Of a DNA stretch of 64,000 nucleotides, positions 22,546 to 34,245 are shown in pieces (the stretch's first letter is position 1; the number at the start of each line of letters is the position of its first letter). Under the pieces are notes generated by a model. That model saw only the letters and a program-made list of their open reading frames with translations. It was not told where the DNA came from and did no database searches. The position numbers were made by a program, and so were the translations under genes. This DNA is from Furcasterigmium furcatum (Eukaryota > Ascomycota > Sordariomycetes > Glomerellales > Plectosphaerellaceae): contig BCIA01000003.1 of NCBI GenBank assembly GCA_001599815.1, forward strand, positions 5,433,598-5,497,597. Reading direction: 5' to 3'.

Positions 22546-24255
22546 CTATTCAGCCGGCTGGGTGAAATCCCATGGCTTGAAAGCCTCGCGGTACTGTTCG
22601 ACGTCCTTCGTCTCCTCCTCCTCGGTCTGCGCGCAGTCCTGCCAGACAAAACGATCCTCGAGACCAAGAAGCTTTGCGATGACCCGACGGGGATACTGCA
22701 GATCAAAGCGAGGGGCGTCTGGGCCATCGGGAAGACGCATGACGAGGCTCTGACCCTTAATGCGATCCTCGCCGTTGTCCGCCCAGATCCAAACGCGGAA
22801 GTAGTCGCCCAGCTTCTCTTGGTCTTCGAAAGAAAGCTCACGGTCCTCGAACGTGGGGTACTTGCGGTTCTCGGCCTCGACCTTGAAACCGGCCTCCACG
22901 AGTCCATTGTAAATTAGGTCCGCCGGAACGGGGTGGAACTGCCAGTGACAGTGAATATTACGCGATCGAGAAATCTCCCAAGTGACGGCGCCGAGCTTGT
23001 GCTCGGACCTGGTCGCGACCATAGCCTGCAGCGCATCGCGGAAGCGCGTCATCTCATTCAAGGAGTTCAGTCCATCCTCACGTGAGTAGCTCTCGCCAGG
23101 CATGGTAAGCACCGGTGTGTGAGCAAGGGGTGTGATGATGAAGTGACCGGGAAACGGCAAGCCTCTGTCAGCGAAAGTCGTGGACGTCGCGAGAGGCCCC
23201 TTGGCAGTAGCAAGATAGCTGTGCTCGGCAATGTTGCAGACCATGTGGAGGGACAGGTTCGGGTTTGACAGGCAGAAGAAGCACCTGTCGGGGCCAGGAG
23301 GGGGCGACCGATGGCGGTCTTTGCGTCTCTTACCGTGATGACGGCCTCTGTCACCACCACTGCCAAACCGGTTGAATGCCCCGTCATCTTCGGCCCTTCT
23401 CTTGTGCGCTTGGGGGGTAAAGGGAGAAAGGGTAGTGTTGGGAGGCTGCTCCACGGATGCATCCGCAAGATTGATGGTGAAGGCGTACATGGCCTTCGCC
23501 TTGGCCGAGTTGCCGAATGGCGCCATTGCCAGAAAGCGTGTGACTGGAGCGACGTCTGAATCCTCGGGCTTGGGGTGAACGAAGGGCTCTCGTTCGTAGA
23601 AGAATGCTCCCGGAGAAGACGAGAAGTGGTAGCGCGGCTTCAGTGCCGCACAGAGTTCGGCGATCTCGGTGGTACTGGAAATGGCCGCCTGAGATTCAGG
23701 TGCTAGGGTGTTATTGGACCTGCGCCATACCTCAGAGGGCCAGATAGTGGTGAGCAGGATGTCAGCCTTTCCGGCACCCTTGAGTGTTTTGGCGTCGTGA
23801 GCCGTATGGAAAGGAAGGTGTTGCTCCTTAGATGTGCCTCCCATGACCTCGGCATCGATCTGACCTCCCAGAGCAACTATGCGAACGCCATCGGTAGTTT
23901 TGGTCGTACTGCGCTTGCCGAGATAGTGCAGATTCTCCGCGATTTCCTCGTCTGCCTCGATCTTGGCGACGATAGAGGATGGTAGCGGGGTGAGGCCGAC
24001 GGTGAAGTACGTAGGCAAGGGCACTTTGACGCTCCCATTGAGAAGAGACTCGGCAGCCGCTTCGCCGTTGTCGCCGAAAAGATCGCCCGCAATGATGGCG
24101 AAACTGAAGTTGTTCTTCGAGTGGAGGGTAGCTGCTTTGGCGAAGGCGGACTCGAGCGCGCCATTCAGGCTGCCGAACACGAGCCTAGGAGAGTTGTTAG
24201 TCCCCGAGAGAACGTCTTGGTAAGGATAATAGACTTACACTTTGACACTGGCCAT
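22546..24255 (-). CDS. DRN1: CwfJ-family protein, Drn1-like (551 aa)
   Basis: Two exons, 24255-24239 (17 nt) and 24184-22546, give 551 residues starting MASVKVLVFGSLNG. The N-terminal half has the metallophosphatase-like fold of the family (FAIIAGDLFGD). A Lys/Arg-rich linker (KRRKDRHRSPPPG) leads to the CwfJ C-terminal domain 1, with CFFCLSNPNLSLHMVCNIAE and the HIT-like triad motif HCHWQF (His417, His419). CwfJ domain 2 follows (YFRVWIWADNGED). Yeast Drn1 binds the lariat debranching enzyme Dbr1 and helps intron turnover; homologues are spliceosome-associated. The gene is head-to-head with UTP20. Confidence 0.93.
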
Positions 24256-24627
24256 TGTGGCGGTGTACTGCGCTGTTCGGAAGCTTGGGCGTCGTTGCAG
24301 CGTCGGTCTTAGGTTGAGGGTTGGTGCAGCTGAAGTTGGGAATCGGGTTCAAGTTCGAGAACAGAAGGAATTGGAGCTTCGAGTGAAGGAGTGAATGCGA
24401 CGCGATTTAATTGGTCGCCTGTTCGTCATAGTGGGGTGCTGACTATCGATAAGGTCTTATCTGCTTATCGGGTCGGAGCTCGCCCAAATTTTTTTTGAGG
24501 TGCCGGGATCTTGGGGACCGCGGGGATGGTTGGACTGACCTTTCTAGCGACATCCAACCTGCGGACGAAGCGTTGAGGCCGACAACGTGGAAAGCTACTC
24601 TTCTGTACCGCTTTCTTTGTCGCCAAG
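24256..24627. promoter_or_regulatory. Shared divergent promoter, DRN1-like / UTP20
   Basis: This 372-bp region separates the two divergent start codons, so it must hold both promoters. Three GATAAG sites occur within 22 bp: 24448-24453 on the plus strand, and 24456-24461 and 24464-24469 on the minus strand. These are candidate GATA-factor sites. An A/T tract (AAATTTTTTTTG, 24486-24497) lies about 130 bp before the UTP20 start. Confidence 0.6.
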
Positions 24628-27600
24628 ATGCCGTCCACAGCGTCGGGAAGAATTACAAAGACCCGAAAGGGCAGTAAACTGACGCCTCACCAGAAGAACC
24701 ACCGGTGGGAGTCGTTCAGCATCAAGATCTCCAAACTACACTCTCTCGACCCTCTGCGCAAAGTTCGCCGCCACGACCTCGAAACCGAAGACCTCGAAGC
24801 CACAACATCGTACTTTCGGAACGGGCTGGAAAAATGGAACGAACTGAATATCGCCAAGGCGTTCGTCTCCTTCAAGCGGGAGGCCCTGCCTCTTTCCGAG
24901 AGCCTGGCGCAGATTCTACACTTCGAGGAGAAGATCATGGACTTGTTGGCAAAATACATCTCGATGCAAGAGAAGGAATCCTTGGAGCCGCTGCTGGACT
25001 TGTTGACTGCGCTGGCTCACGATCTGGGTGTTCGGTTCGAGAAGCACTACGCCCGGTCTCTGGAGCTGATTGTCGCCATCGCCGACAAGCCCCAGCCTGT
25101 TGAAGTGATCGAATGGACCTTCGCAACCCTGGCATTCCTGTTCAAATACCTCTCGAGGCTTATTGTTCCGAATCTACAGCCAACATACGACGTCCTTGCT
25201 CCCCTCTTCGGCAAGACCAAGCACCCTCAGTACATCGCACGATTTGCTGCCGAGGCAACAAGTTTCCTGATCAAGAAGGCCGCCGCTCCCGCGAACCGAG
25301 AGTCGGCACTGATATCAATTGTGGAACATGCTCGGGACGATCTCCTGAGCATGGCTGGAGAGCGGCAGTTCCAGCTTTACCAGGATGGCATCATGACCAT
25401 GTTTGCAGAGGCTATGAAGGGTCCGGGCGAAACGATACACTCGACTGGTTCCGCAACTTTCAGGGCATTACTGAGAGCCATTCCGGCCAACGACCGCCAG
25501 CTCAACGACGAAATAACTTGGACGAACGTCATCTGCGGCGTATTTACGGCCGTCATTCACCACTCAAACCCCACGACAATTGCGCCGCTGCTTGAGACAC
25601 TCCTGGAGGAGGCGCAGACTGCGCTGGATGAGGACGACAAGAGCCGGCCGTGGCAATTTGTCCCCTTGATCAAAATATTCGCAACGGCCTCTGGTGTTCG
25701 GAACGGATCCAGAATCAGTGACTGGTCTGCTTTTGTGCGGATTTTCGTGTCAATGGTTGACTTCACGGCCAAGCATGCCCCGGAGGTCTCGCCTGACAAG
25801 GAATTCCTGATCTGGCGCGATATCGTGGTCGGTTCTGCTATTGTCTGGCACACTGCCTCAGTGGACGCCTTGATCCCTCGGATCAAGGATTTCACGAGTG
25901 CTCTTCAGAGGGAACCCCTCATGAGGTGGTTCATCCCGTTCTGCGCATACTTCTCCGAGCTGGATGCTCAGAGGTTCCGTGACCTTTTCCAGAACTACTT
26001 TCACAGGTACGCGCTTGCCACATGAACTTTTGATTTCATTGCTAACTCGTCCAGGTTCATCCGCAGCCACTGGTCTGACCGTCACAACGATGACGAGCTG
26101 TGCCTGTTTCTACCGAGAATGGTCAAGTCAAGAAGCCTTCCGGCTCCAGGCGACAAGGAGACCCTGAACCTACCCACGAGCTGGCAGGACCAAATCGTGG
26201 CCAAGTTTGAGCGTTTGGAGGTGTCCCCGTTCCCGGAGCGCGGAACCTACGACAAGGACCCTCAGACTTGGAGGGACCGGTGTCTGCCAAAGTATTCCAT
26301 CTTGCTAGACCTCCTTCACTCGACGACTGTTCATCCCTCGGCAACAGCCAAGCTTGCCGACCTCCTTCTCCGCAAGCTGAAATTGGCACTGAGACCGACG
26401 CTTTCTATCGCCTCCGACGAAGTTCACTTCAGCGTCAGTCGGGGATTCCTTGCCTACCTGCAGATGAGCAAAGTCGCCGGGCCGGTGGACCCTGGACTGC
26501 ACCCTCTGCTCCAAGCCGCGCTGCCTCGCTTCAGCCGGTCGATTGGTTTCCTCGAAGCATATCTCGCCTACGAGCAGGCGACCCGCACTTCAAAATCTGA
26601 GAGGCATGACAGCAGCAGCGATGAAGGGTCTGGGAGTGAAGGCGACCCGGTCACTCAAGCCCTCATCGACAATCTATCTACTCCCTCGCACGACTTGCGG
26701 CTTGCGACGCTCAAGATCCTCCAGCTTCTACCGCAGACCCCCGATGAGCATTTCTTGCTTCAGCTAATGACGGATATCGAGGAGACGAGTCTGGGCCTTG
26801 AGAGCTTGCGGACGGTCGGTATGCACATCCGCAAGCTTGGCCAGACATATGCCTCTTTGACCGAGGGATCCTGGTTGCGTCAGGCTGTACCGTCTTTCCT
26901 CTTTGGCATGATGACAGTCAAACTGACGCCTCTCTACAACGATGCAACGGGGGCCCTGAAACAGATTGGAGAGTCCAAAAGTGGCGAAGAAGTAATCGTT
27001 GAACTTGCTCTGGAGTGGATTGCTGTCCCGTCCATGAGAGGAACTGGGCCCGGAGGCCCTCCGCCCGCCCGCTCCCAAGGCGCTCTGACGAACTTTGACT
27101 GCACAAACTTGCAGAGACTCCTCCAGCAAGCTGATGATGTTCAGAACACCGTGGACAGAGCCCTCGACATCATGCTCGAGTCTTTCGACAAGCAGCAACA
27201 AAGCATCGAGAGCCGCCCTGCGAACGCCCGGTCTCAAGCACTCAAGATTCTGTCCGCGATGCCCGCTCTGGCCGAGAAGCGGTCTCGCAAGCTTGTGCCA
27301 TTCTTCCTCTGCTGGGCCGATGAGTCGCCAGAGCCTGCAGAAGGCCAGGAAGACACGGAAGATCTCCCCGATGGCCAAAATTGGTCCTTGTTCGACCGCA
27401 AAGCAATGCTTGGAGTATTTGACCAATTCATCAACCCAAGGTCACTCTACGCAAGCGAAAGGGTATACAAAGCTCTCCTCCATCTCATGGAGAACGGCGA
27501 CGTCGACGTCCAGAAGTCCGTGCTCAAGGCGATTCTGGGTTGGAAGCAAGAAGGCGTCAAGGCTTATCAAGAGAACCTGGAGTATCTGCTTGACGAGGCC

Positions 27601-30600
27601 AGATTCAAGAATGAGCTCACGGTCTTCATGCAAGGCGACCAGGTGATTCGGTCTGAGCACCGGGCAGAGCTTATGCCTGTACTCTTACGACTGTTGTACG
27701 GTCGTACCATTTCCAAGAAGGGCGCTGCCAGTGGTCGACAGGGGCTTCAAGCCACTCGTCTCGCGGTTCTGCGAAACCTGAATCAAGAAGACCTCGGCGG
27801 TTTCCTCGACATCGCAGTCGGGCCGTTGAGGGACGTTCGCGTTGTTCAGCCGACCGGCCTGCAGGAGAGCATCTTCGAGAGCGAGGTCCTGCCGCCCCGC
27901 AAGCAGGTTGGCTTCATGAACATGATGCTGCCGCTCATCACAGAGCTTGGCGCAGACATCGAGCCTTACGTCGACACACTCCTTAACGCAGTGTTGTACT
28001 GCCTCATTTATTCTTGCCGGAAATTGCGAGAGATTGCCGACGAGTCGGAAGCAGACTCGGACGAAGAGAAGGAGGCGACACACGAATCACTCCTCAAGGT
28101 CACGCGCACCACGGGCTTGAAGTGTATCATTGCCCTGTTCCGGAATGCTCCCGACTTTGCGTGGGATGCATACGCCAACGCTATCGTGGCCGAGGTGGTC
28201 TCTCCACGCATCCCGAACCTCCCTCAAGAGAACACACAAGGCGTGTCCGGCTTGCTCCAGCTACTTTCTCTCTGGTCTCAGCTCCCGAAGGCTGCACTCT
28301 TCCTCGCGCAGAACACTCAGATCCTGCCAAAGGTCATCGAATGTATCTCACTCGAGAGGAGCAAGGACGAGGTGAAGGTCTTCTGCCTGGGCATTGTCCG
28401 CAACCTCATGACGCTGGCGTCCGCATCAGCAACCGATTCGCAGTTCAACGAGCTTATCAAGGTTGAGCTGCTCGACCCCAACACCGACTTCCTCCTTCGC
28501 CATGTCGCCGTGGCTCTCAAGTCCGAGACCATCAGTGGCAGTCTTCTCGAAGCCTGTCTTGAGACCGTCGTCGAGATTGCTCCCCTCGTGGAAACTTCGG
28601 AGAATGTTCATGAGATGCTGCAGATCTCGACTTTCTTGCTGAACCAACCCCCCAAGAAAGTCAGCCCTAGGGCAAAGGGACAGATTCTGCTCATTCTGGA
28701 GCAGTTCGTCACACTGCACGAAGCCAACGGCATTGATCTCAGCCCTTCAAGCGACCTGTTCTCGGCTATTTTCGACACCGTGTCTGGCTTGTTCAGCTAC
28801 TTCAAGGACAGAGATAACAGGGAGTCTGCTTGCAGGCTCCTTTCCATCCTTGCGGGACAAGACTCTTCCCTCGAACAAATCGCTACCATCTGTACATCGC
28901 TCAACGCCTGGGTGGCAGATCGTATGGATGAAACTGATTATGACACGCGCCTCTCAGGATTCAACGGGATCTCCGGGAAGTCTACGCCTTTCGATGCCCG
29001 CCAGTGGCTTCCTATACTCCATAATCTGGTCTACTTCCTCCGCGACGACGAAGAGTACGGAGTCCTGTGTTCCAACGCCGCCGACGGCTTGCGAAAGTTC
29101 ATCGAAGATGTCGCCTCGACCACGGACGAGGCGTTGCAGGGTGCATTCTACCTTCAGCTCGATAAAATCGTTCTCCCCGCCATGTACTCTGGCGCTCGTG
29201 ACGCCTCCTCGACCGTGAGGCGTGAGTGCCTCAGGGTGTTTGGATTCCTCCTATCCCGAATGCCTTCCTGGTCCGGAGTGGCTGATTTGCAGGCTCTCGT
29301 GACGGAGACCGATGAAGAAACATCCGAACCAGCCTTCTTCTTCAACATTTTGAGCCCTGCCACGTCAAGACAGCTGGAAGCGCTCCAGATGCTCGAGGCG
29401 GCAAACGCGACTTCGGAGTTCAGCAGCCAGAACATCTACCATTTCTTCATTCCCATCCTGGAACATTTCATCCTTGGGCGGGCCGACAACAGCGATGATC
29501 ATGGTATTGGTGCGCAGGCATCCCTCACCATTGGCGCTCTCGCAGCATCTCTCGAGTGGAAGCATTACCGTGGCATCCTGCAACGATACATCAGTGCTGT
29601 TGACTCCAAGCCGGATCTCCAGAAGCAGGTCAACAGGCTGTTGGGCAAGGTAGTCGACACCCTGACAACTATTGCCGAGACTGCCTATGCGGTCGATGCC
29701 ATGCAAGTCGACGCACCCGTGCAAGTCGACGCATCCGTGCAAACCGAGGCACCAGTGCAAATCGAGGCACCCGAGGGTTCTGCCACGACGACAAGGTTGC
29801 GGCGAACTCTGCCACCGCAGGAGAAGGTGGCCGCAGACGTTGTCAACAACCACCTTCCGTCCCTCCTCAAGCACATCAATCAGAAGGACGAGTCGGAAGT
29901 CAGCCATCGTGTTCCGGTGGGTGTTACTGTTGTCAAGATGCTGAAGATTCTCCCTGAAGACGTCATGAGCTTGAAGTTGGCGGGCGTTCTCACTGATATC
30001 TGCCACATCCTGCGAAGCAAGAACGGAGAGTCGCGCGACATGGCAAGAGAGACACTATCTCAAATATCCAGCATCCTCGGCGCGTCATACTTCGGGTTCA
30101 TCTTGAAGGAGCTCAGCGGCGCTCTCAAGCGCGGATACCAGCTGCACGTTCTCTCGTACACTCTGCACTCGATACTTCTGCAGGTCATCCCCGAGTTCGA
30201 GCAAGGCGCTCTTGACCACTGTCTTCCCTCCATCGTGAGGATCATCGTCGATGATATCTTCGGTGCCACGGGACAGGAGAAGGAGGCCGACGGCTACACC
30301 ACGCAGATGAAGGAGATCAAGTCGAGCAAGAGCCAGGATTCCATGGAGCTTATTGCCAAGACTGTCTCCGTCAGCCATCTCGTTCACCTGGTTCATCCAC
30401 TGCAATCGCTTTTGATGCAGAAGGTTGATCTGAAGATGGTCCGCAAGATTGACAATCTCCTCAACCGCATCACGACGGGTCTCCTCCAGAACCCTGCCGC
30501 TGAAAGCCGAGACACGCTCATTTTCTGCTACGAGGTCATTCAGGAGGTGTACAAGGCTCAAAAACCCCAGGCCGAGACCAGGATCGACCCGAGGTTGAAG

Positions 30601-32631
30601 AAGTACCTCTATCAAAAGGGCGTGCGCAAGTCGGAGCGTGACGCGCAAACCAAGCATACCTACAAGCTGGTCAAGTTCGCCCTCGACATTCTGAGGTCCA
30701 TCTTGAAGAAGCACGACAGTCTTCGGAATGAGGCCAACATTTCTGGTTTCATCGGCATCTTTGGTGATGCTGTCGTCGCCGGCGAGGAGGATGTCAAGAT
30801 TGCCGCTTTCAAGCTGCTGTCAGCGCTGGTCAAGGTGCCCTTCAGCACCGACGCCGGCACTGGACTGTACAAGGTCGCCGCGAAGGAGGCCACAAAGAGT
30901 ATCTCCTATTCCGCCACCACATCGTCAGACCTTTCACAGGCCGCCCTCAAGCTTGTGTCAGTCATCCTACGCGACCGGCGCGACATTCTTGTCAAGGACG
31001 CAGCGATCGACATGCTCCTCGGAAAGCTCAAGGACGACCTCACAGAGCCTCTCTATCGCCATGTCACTTTCAATTTCTTGAGGTCGCTCCTCGACCGCAA
31101 AATCGAAACTGCCGCTGTTTACGATACCCTGGACTACGTTGGCTCCATCATGATCACCAACGATGACAAGGATACCCGAGACCTTGCCCGGGGCGCCTTC
31201 TTCCAGTTCCTGCGCGAGTACCCCCAGAAGAAGGCGAGGTGGACGAAGCAACTCAACTTCATCGTCGCCAATTTGAAGTACGACAGGGAGGGCGGTCGTC
31301 TGTCGGTCATGGAGATCGTCCATCTGCTCCTGAAGAAGTCGTCCGAGGAATTCGTCCAGGAAATCGTTGCTACATGCTTCATCCCGCTCGTCTTTGTCGT
31401 TGCGAACGACGACAGCGAGAAGTGCCGCCTTGCCGCGGGCGAGCTCATCAAGGAGATATTCCGCAGAGCCGACAAGGAACGAATGAGAGACTTCCTGAAA
31501 CTCCTCCGATCCTGGCTAGAACAGGATGATAACTCGGCCGTTGTCGCCCTCGGCATGCAAGCGTTTGGATTCTTCTTCGAGTCACGGGAGCCCTCCGACA
31601 AGGATGCGCAAGAAGTCAAGCTGGTCTTCGGCAAGATCGCAGAGACCATCGGCACTGGCGACATCAAGGTCGCCAACGAGAATCTCGTCAACACGGTGCT
31701 GAATGCGGGCCAGATCATTGTCCAGCTGTACCCTGCACAGCTGCTCGCCGGGGACACGGATGATTTCTGGACAGATGTCCGCGGCTGCCTTGCTCACCCC
31801 GAGGGCTCGGTCAAGCTGAGCGCAGTCAAGTTATTGAGCGCCTACCTCGCCGATTTCGCGGGCAACGCAGCGGACCCCGGCCAGGTTCTTGAAGGATCGC
31901 ATGGTCTGAAGCTGACCCTCGAAGACATCGAGGAGCTGGTCGCCCTTGGACTGAGCACCCTCAGAGTCCAAGAGATCGACGATACGCTTGCGCAGGAGAT
32001 CTCACAGATTCTCATCTTCCTGGGTCCCCGCCTCAAGCTCAGGAGCCAGGAAGCCCCCGCTGCCGAAGCGCTCGGGGACAGACACGAAGCCGAGGAGGAG
32101 GAGTCACGCCTCGACGGGGGAGCCAAGGACTTGCAGTACCTCTTCTGGAAGCTGTCGACCATCTTCCGCCAGGACGTGAAGCGCACCTCGGCGGGCATGA
32201 CCCCCAAGGTCGTTGCCATGGAAGTTCTCGAGACCATCTGCCGCCGCGTGCCCGATACGCACGTCGAGCCGTCGCTCAAGACGATCCTGTACCCACTGCA
32301 GAGCATCACGGACCCCCATGCGTCGGTGCCGTTCTCGCTCGATGACGGGTTCAAGACCAAGCACGAAGCGGTCAAGACCCGCGCCGAAATCCTGATGGAT
32401 TCGCTGCAGAAGAAGTTCGGCACGGCGACGTACACGGCACAGCTGCTGGCCATCCGGGAGGAAGTCAAGGCGCGGCGACAGGCGAGGTCGGCGAAGCGCA
32501 AGATCGAGGCTGTGGCGCACCCGGAAAGGCACAGCCTGCACAAGCGGAAGAAGACGGACAAGAAGAAGGAGAAGAAGAAGGTCCGGGGCCAGGAGTACAA
32601 GGCCTACCGGCAGTCGTTTAAGCAGTGGTGA
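24628..32631 (+). CDS. UTP20: U3 snoRNP component Utp20 (2651 aa)
   Basis: Two exons, 24628-26006 and 26055-32631, join NYFH and RFIRSHW in phase and give 2651 residues, within the family range (about 2500 in yeast, 2785 in human). The protein is a continuous array of HEAT-like helical repeats. The N-terminal segment HRWESFSIKISKLHSLDPLR is the typical Utp20/DRIM opening, and the C-terminus is strongly basic (HKRKKTDKKKEKKKVRGQ), as in other family members. Utp20 is part of the small-subunit processome needed for 18S rRNA maturation in the nucleolus. A four-copy hexapeptide repeat lies in a variable loop (see the repeat entry). It shares a promoter with the DRN1-like gene. Confidence 0.97.
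29701..29772 (+). repeat. 18-bp tandem repeat x4 inside UTP20
   Basis: Four in-frame 18-nt units encode MQVDAP, VQVDAS, VQTEAP and VQIEAP. The units are imperfect, and copies 1 and 2 are nearly identical. The array sits between two helical-repeat blocks of Utp20 in what is probably a flexible loop. Confidence 0.9.
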
Positions 32632-33070
32632 TGCTGCATGGGTATTGGCGCGAATGCATCAGTGGCGTTGGGGGCATGGGTTGTTTGCATGGCTGCTTGG
32701 TTCATGTGGGATAAAATACAAGTTGTACAGATGATCTGTCTATATCATACACGGGCCTCGTGGCCCTTTCCTATTTTCAAAAGTACATGTCTGCCGGTCC
32801 AGCTGAGCGTGAATACGAAGATGGCATGAAAGACGGCGACCAAGGCGAACTGCCGTGGCAGCAGTTCGTACCCTGTCGACAGGTCCATTTCTTCATGCGT
32901 CGCTCATTTTCTGGGGGTATATCCGGTCTTTCGTGATGTCGGCCCTGGAAGCCTCTGGGTGCTCTTGCACTCAATCATGCAGCCTCCCCTTAATATACAT
33001 GGCGTGCCCCTCAGTGTGGTGTTGTCGCTGGTATCGTGCGGTTGACAAGGCAAGCCCGGGTTCTGCCATC
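32632..33070. other. Convergent 3' region, UTP20 / ZIM17
   Basis: This 439-bp spacer between the two facing gene ends holds the 3' untranslated regions. An AATAAA-like element (GATAAAATAC, about 32710) is a possible UTP20 poly(A) signal. Nothing else is seen. Confidence 0.4.
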
Positions 33071-33646
33071 CTAAGAAGAAGGCTTCTCCTGTCCGGCCAG
33101 CTTGAAATCCGCTTGCTGCGCAGGAACGTCGTCCTCCCAGAACTCGATGTCGCCGTCCTCGCCGAGCGCACCCTTCTTGACGAGCTGGCCCTTCTCGCGC
33201 ATCAGGTCCTCGATGGTCATCTTGCGATCGCCGAAAATGCCGAGGTGGTCACTGATGACGTGTCGGTTGCGGCACTCTGGACAGGTCACCAGGACGGAGC
33301 CGTGATGATAGCCTTGTTTGGAGATGTTGTGTGTAGACACGGTGTCGCAGGGGGCGCAGGTGAAGGTCAACTGATAATGTGGCTGTAGCTGAACACGGGA
33401 CTTTGGTGGCGTTTGCGGGCTCTCCGAGCTTTCTGGCGATGATGGAGACTTTGTGGACTCGGACGTAGTCGGAGGTCGAGGGATTGTATGTGCGAAGCGA
33501 CGAAATGGCAGATTCGTCTGGCTGAAGATGGGCTCTGCAAATCTGGCATTTTGCGAGACTTTGAAAGGCGCTCTTCTGGGGAGGGATGAGGAGGTAATGC
33601 GGCGCAGCAGAGGCGCAAAAGTTGCTGGCTGTGTCCTGGTGGCCAT
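33071..33646 (-). CDS. ZIM17: Zim17/Tim15-type mitochondrial zinc-finger protein (191 aa)
   Basis: The gene has a single exon and encodes 191 residues. The first 50 or so residues are basic, Ser/Arg-rich and free of acidic residues (LLRRITSSSLPRRAPFKV), a good mitochondrial presequence. The DNL-type zinc finger follows: CAPC (Cys97, Cys100) and CPEC (Cys122, Cys125), with the conserved ISKQGYHHGSVLV between them and HVISDHLGIFGD after it. Zim17 (Hep1) keeps the matrix chaperone Hsp70 soluble and active, supporting protein import and Fe-S cluster assembly. The C-terminal tail is acidic and variable. It is divergent from the cullin gene. Confidence 0.94.
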   Translation of the reverse strand: MATRTQPATFAPLLRRITSSSLPRRAPFKVSQNARFAEPIFSQTNLPFRRFAHTIPRPPTTSESTKSPSSPESSESPQTPPKSRVQLQPHYQLTFTCAPCDTVSTHNISKQGYHHGSVLVTCPECRNRHVISDHLGIFGDRKMTIEDLMREKGQLVKKGALGEDGDIEFWEDDVPAQQADFKLAGQEKPSS

Positions 33647-34245
33647 TGCGAAATCGTCGATGCAGTCGTGGTTGAAGAGTGCTGGTCGAGTGAAGATCTT
33701 GGGTTCTCGAGGTTCTCAAACTTAGGTTCCTTCCAATTCTAGCTTACATCATCGACGGCAAATCGGACCCTCTAAATTCATCCACATGGGTTTAGTGGTT
33801 GGACCGTGCGCCCTGCAGGTTGGCCTCACCCAAGCTGCCAGTGGAGAGTGGAGGCGGGTGCGACTGGTGGACCAGTCACTAATTCTCGACTGGAGCCTTG
33901 CACCTTCAAGAACTCGCCCTCGATTTCCACCACCCGCGAGCGAAGCCCGGCACTGTCACATTATACCACTTCTTGTCCTTACCACTAGTACTTCTAGAGA
34001 CGCTCTACACCTCCGGATCTTTCTCGGGCCCACAAAGCCAGCGACTTCCCGCGCTTTCCCCAACCTGCGTCCCTCTGTGGCGAGCCAGCGACGCCGACAT
34101 TACCCCGCGATCCAGCTCCGAATAGCTTCACTTCCTCGACCCAACCCACGCTTTCGGAGCCGATATCTCTTCCGTCACCTTGCTATACCCTCTGAATCTC
34201 TTCCAGCAGGGCGTTCCGCATGCTGGGCTGGTCCCGGCCTTCAAC
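33647..34245. promoter_or_regulatory. Shared divergent promoter, ZIM17 / CUL3
   Basis: This 599-bp region lies between divergent starts. The part nearest the cullin gene (about 33890-34240) is C-rich and pyrimidine-rich on the plus strand, as is usual for a fungal 5' leader. No other gene is visible. Confidence 0.5.
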
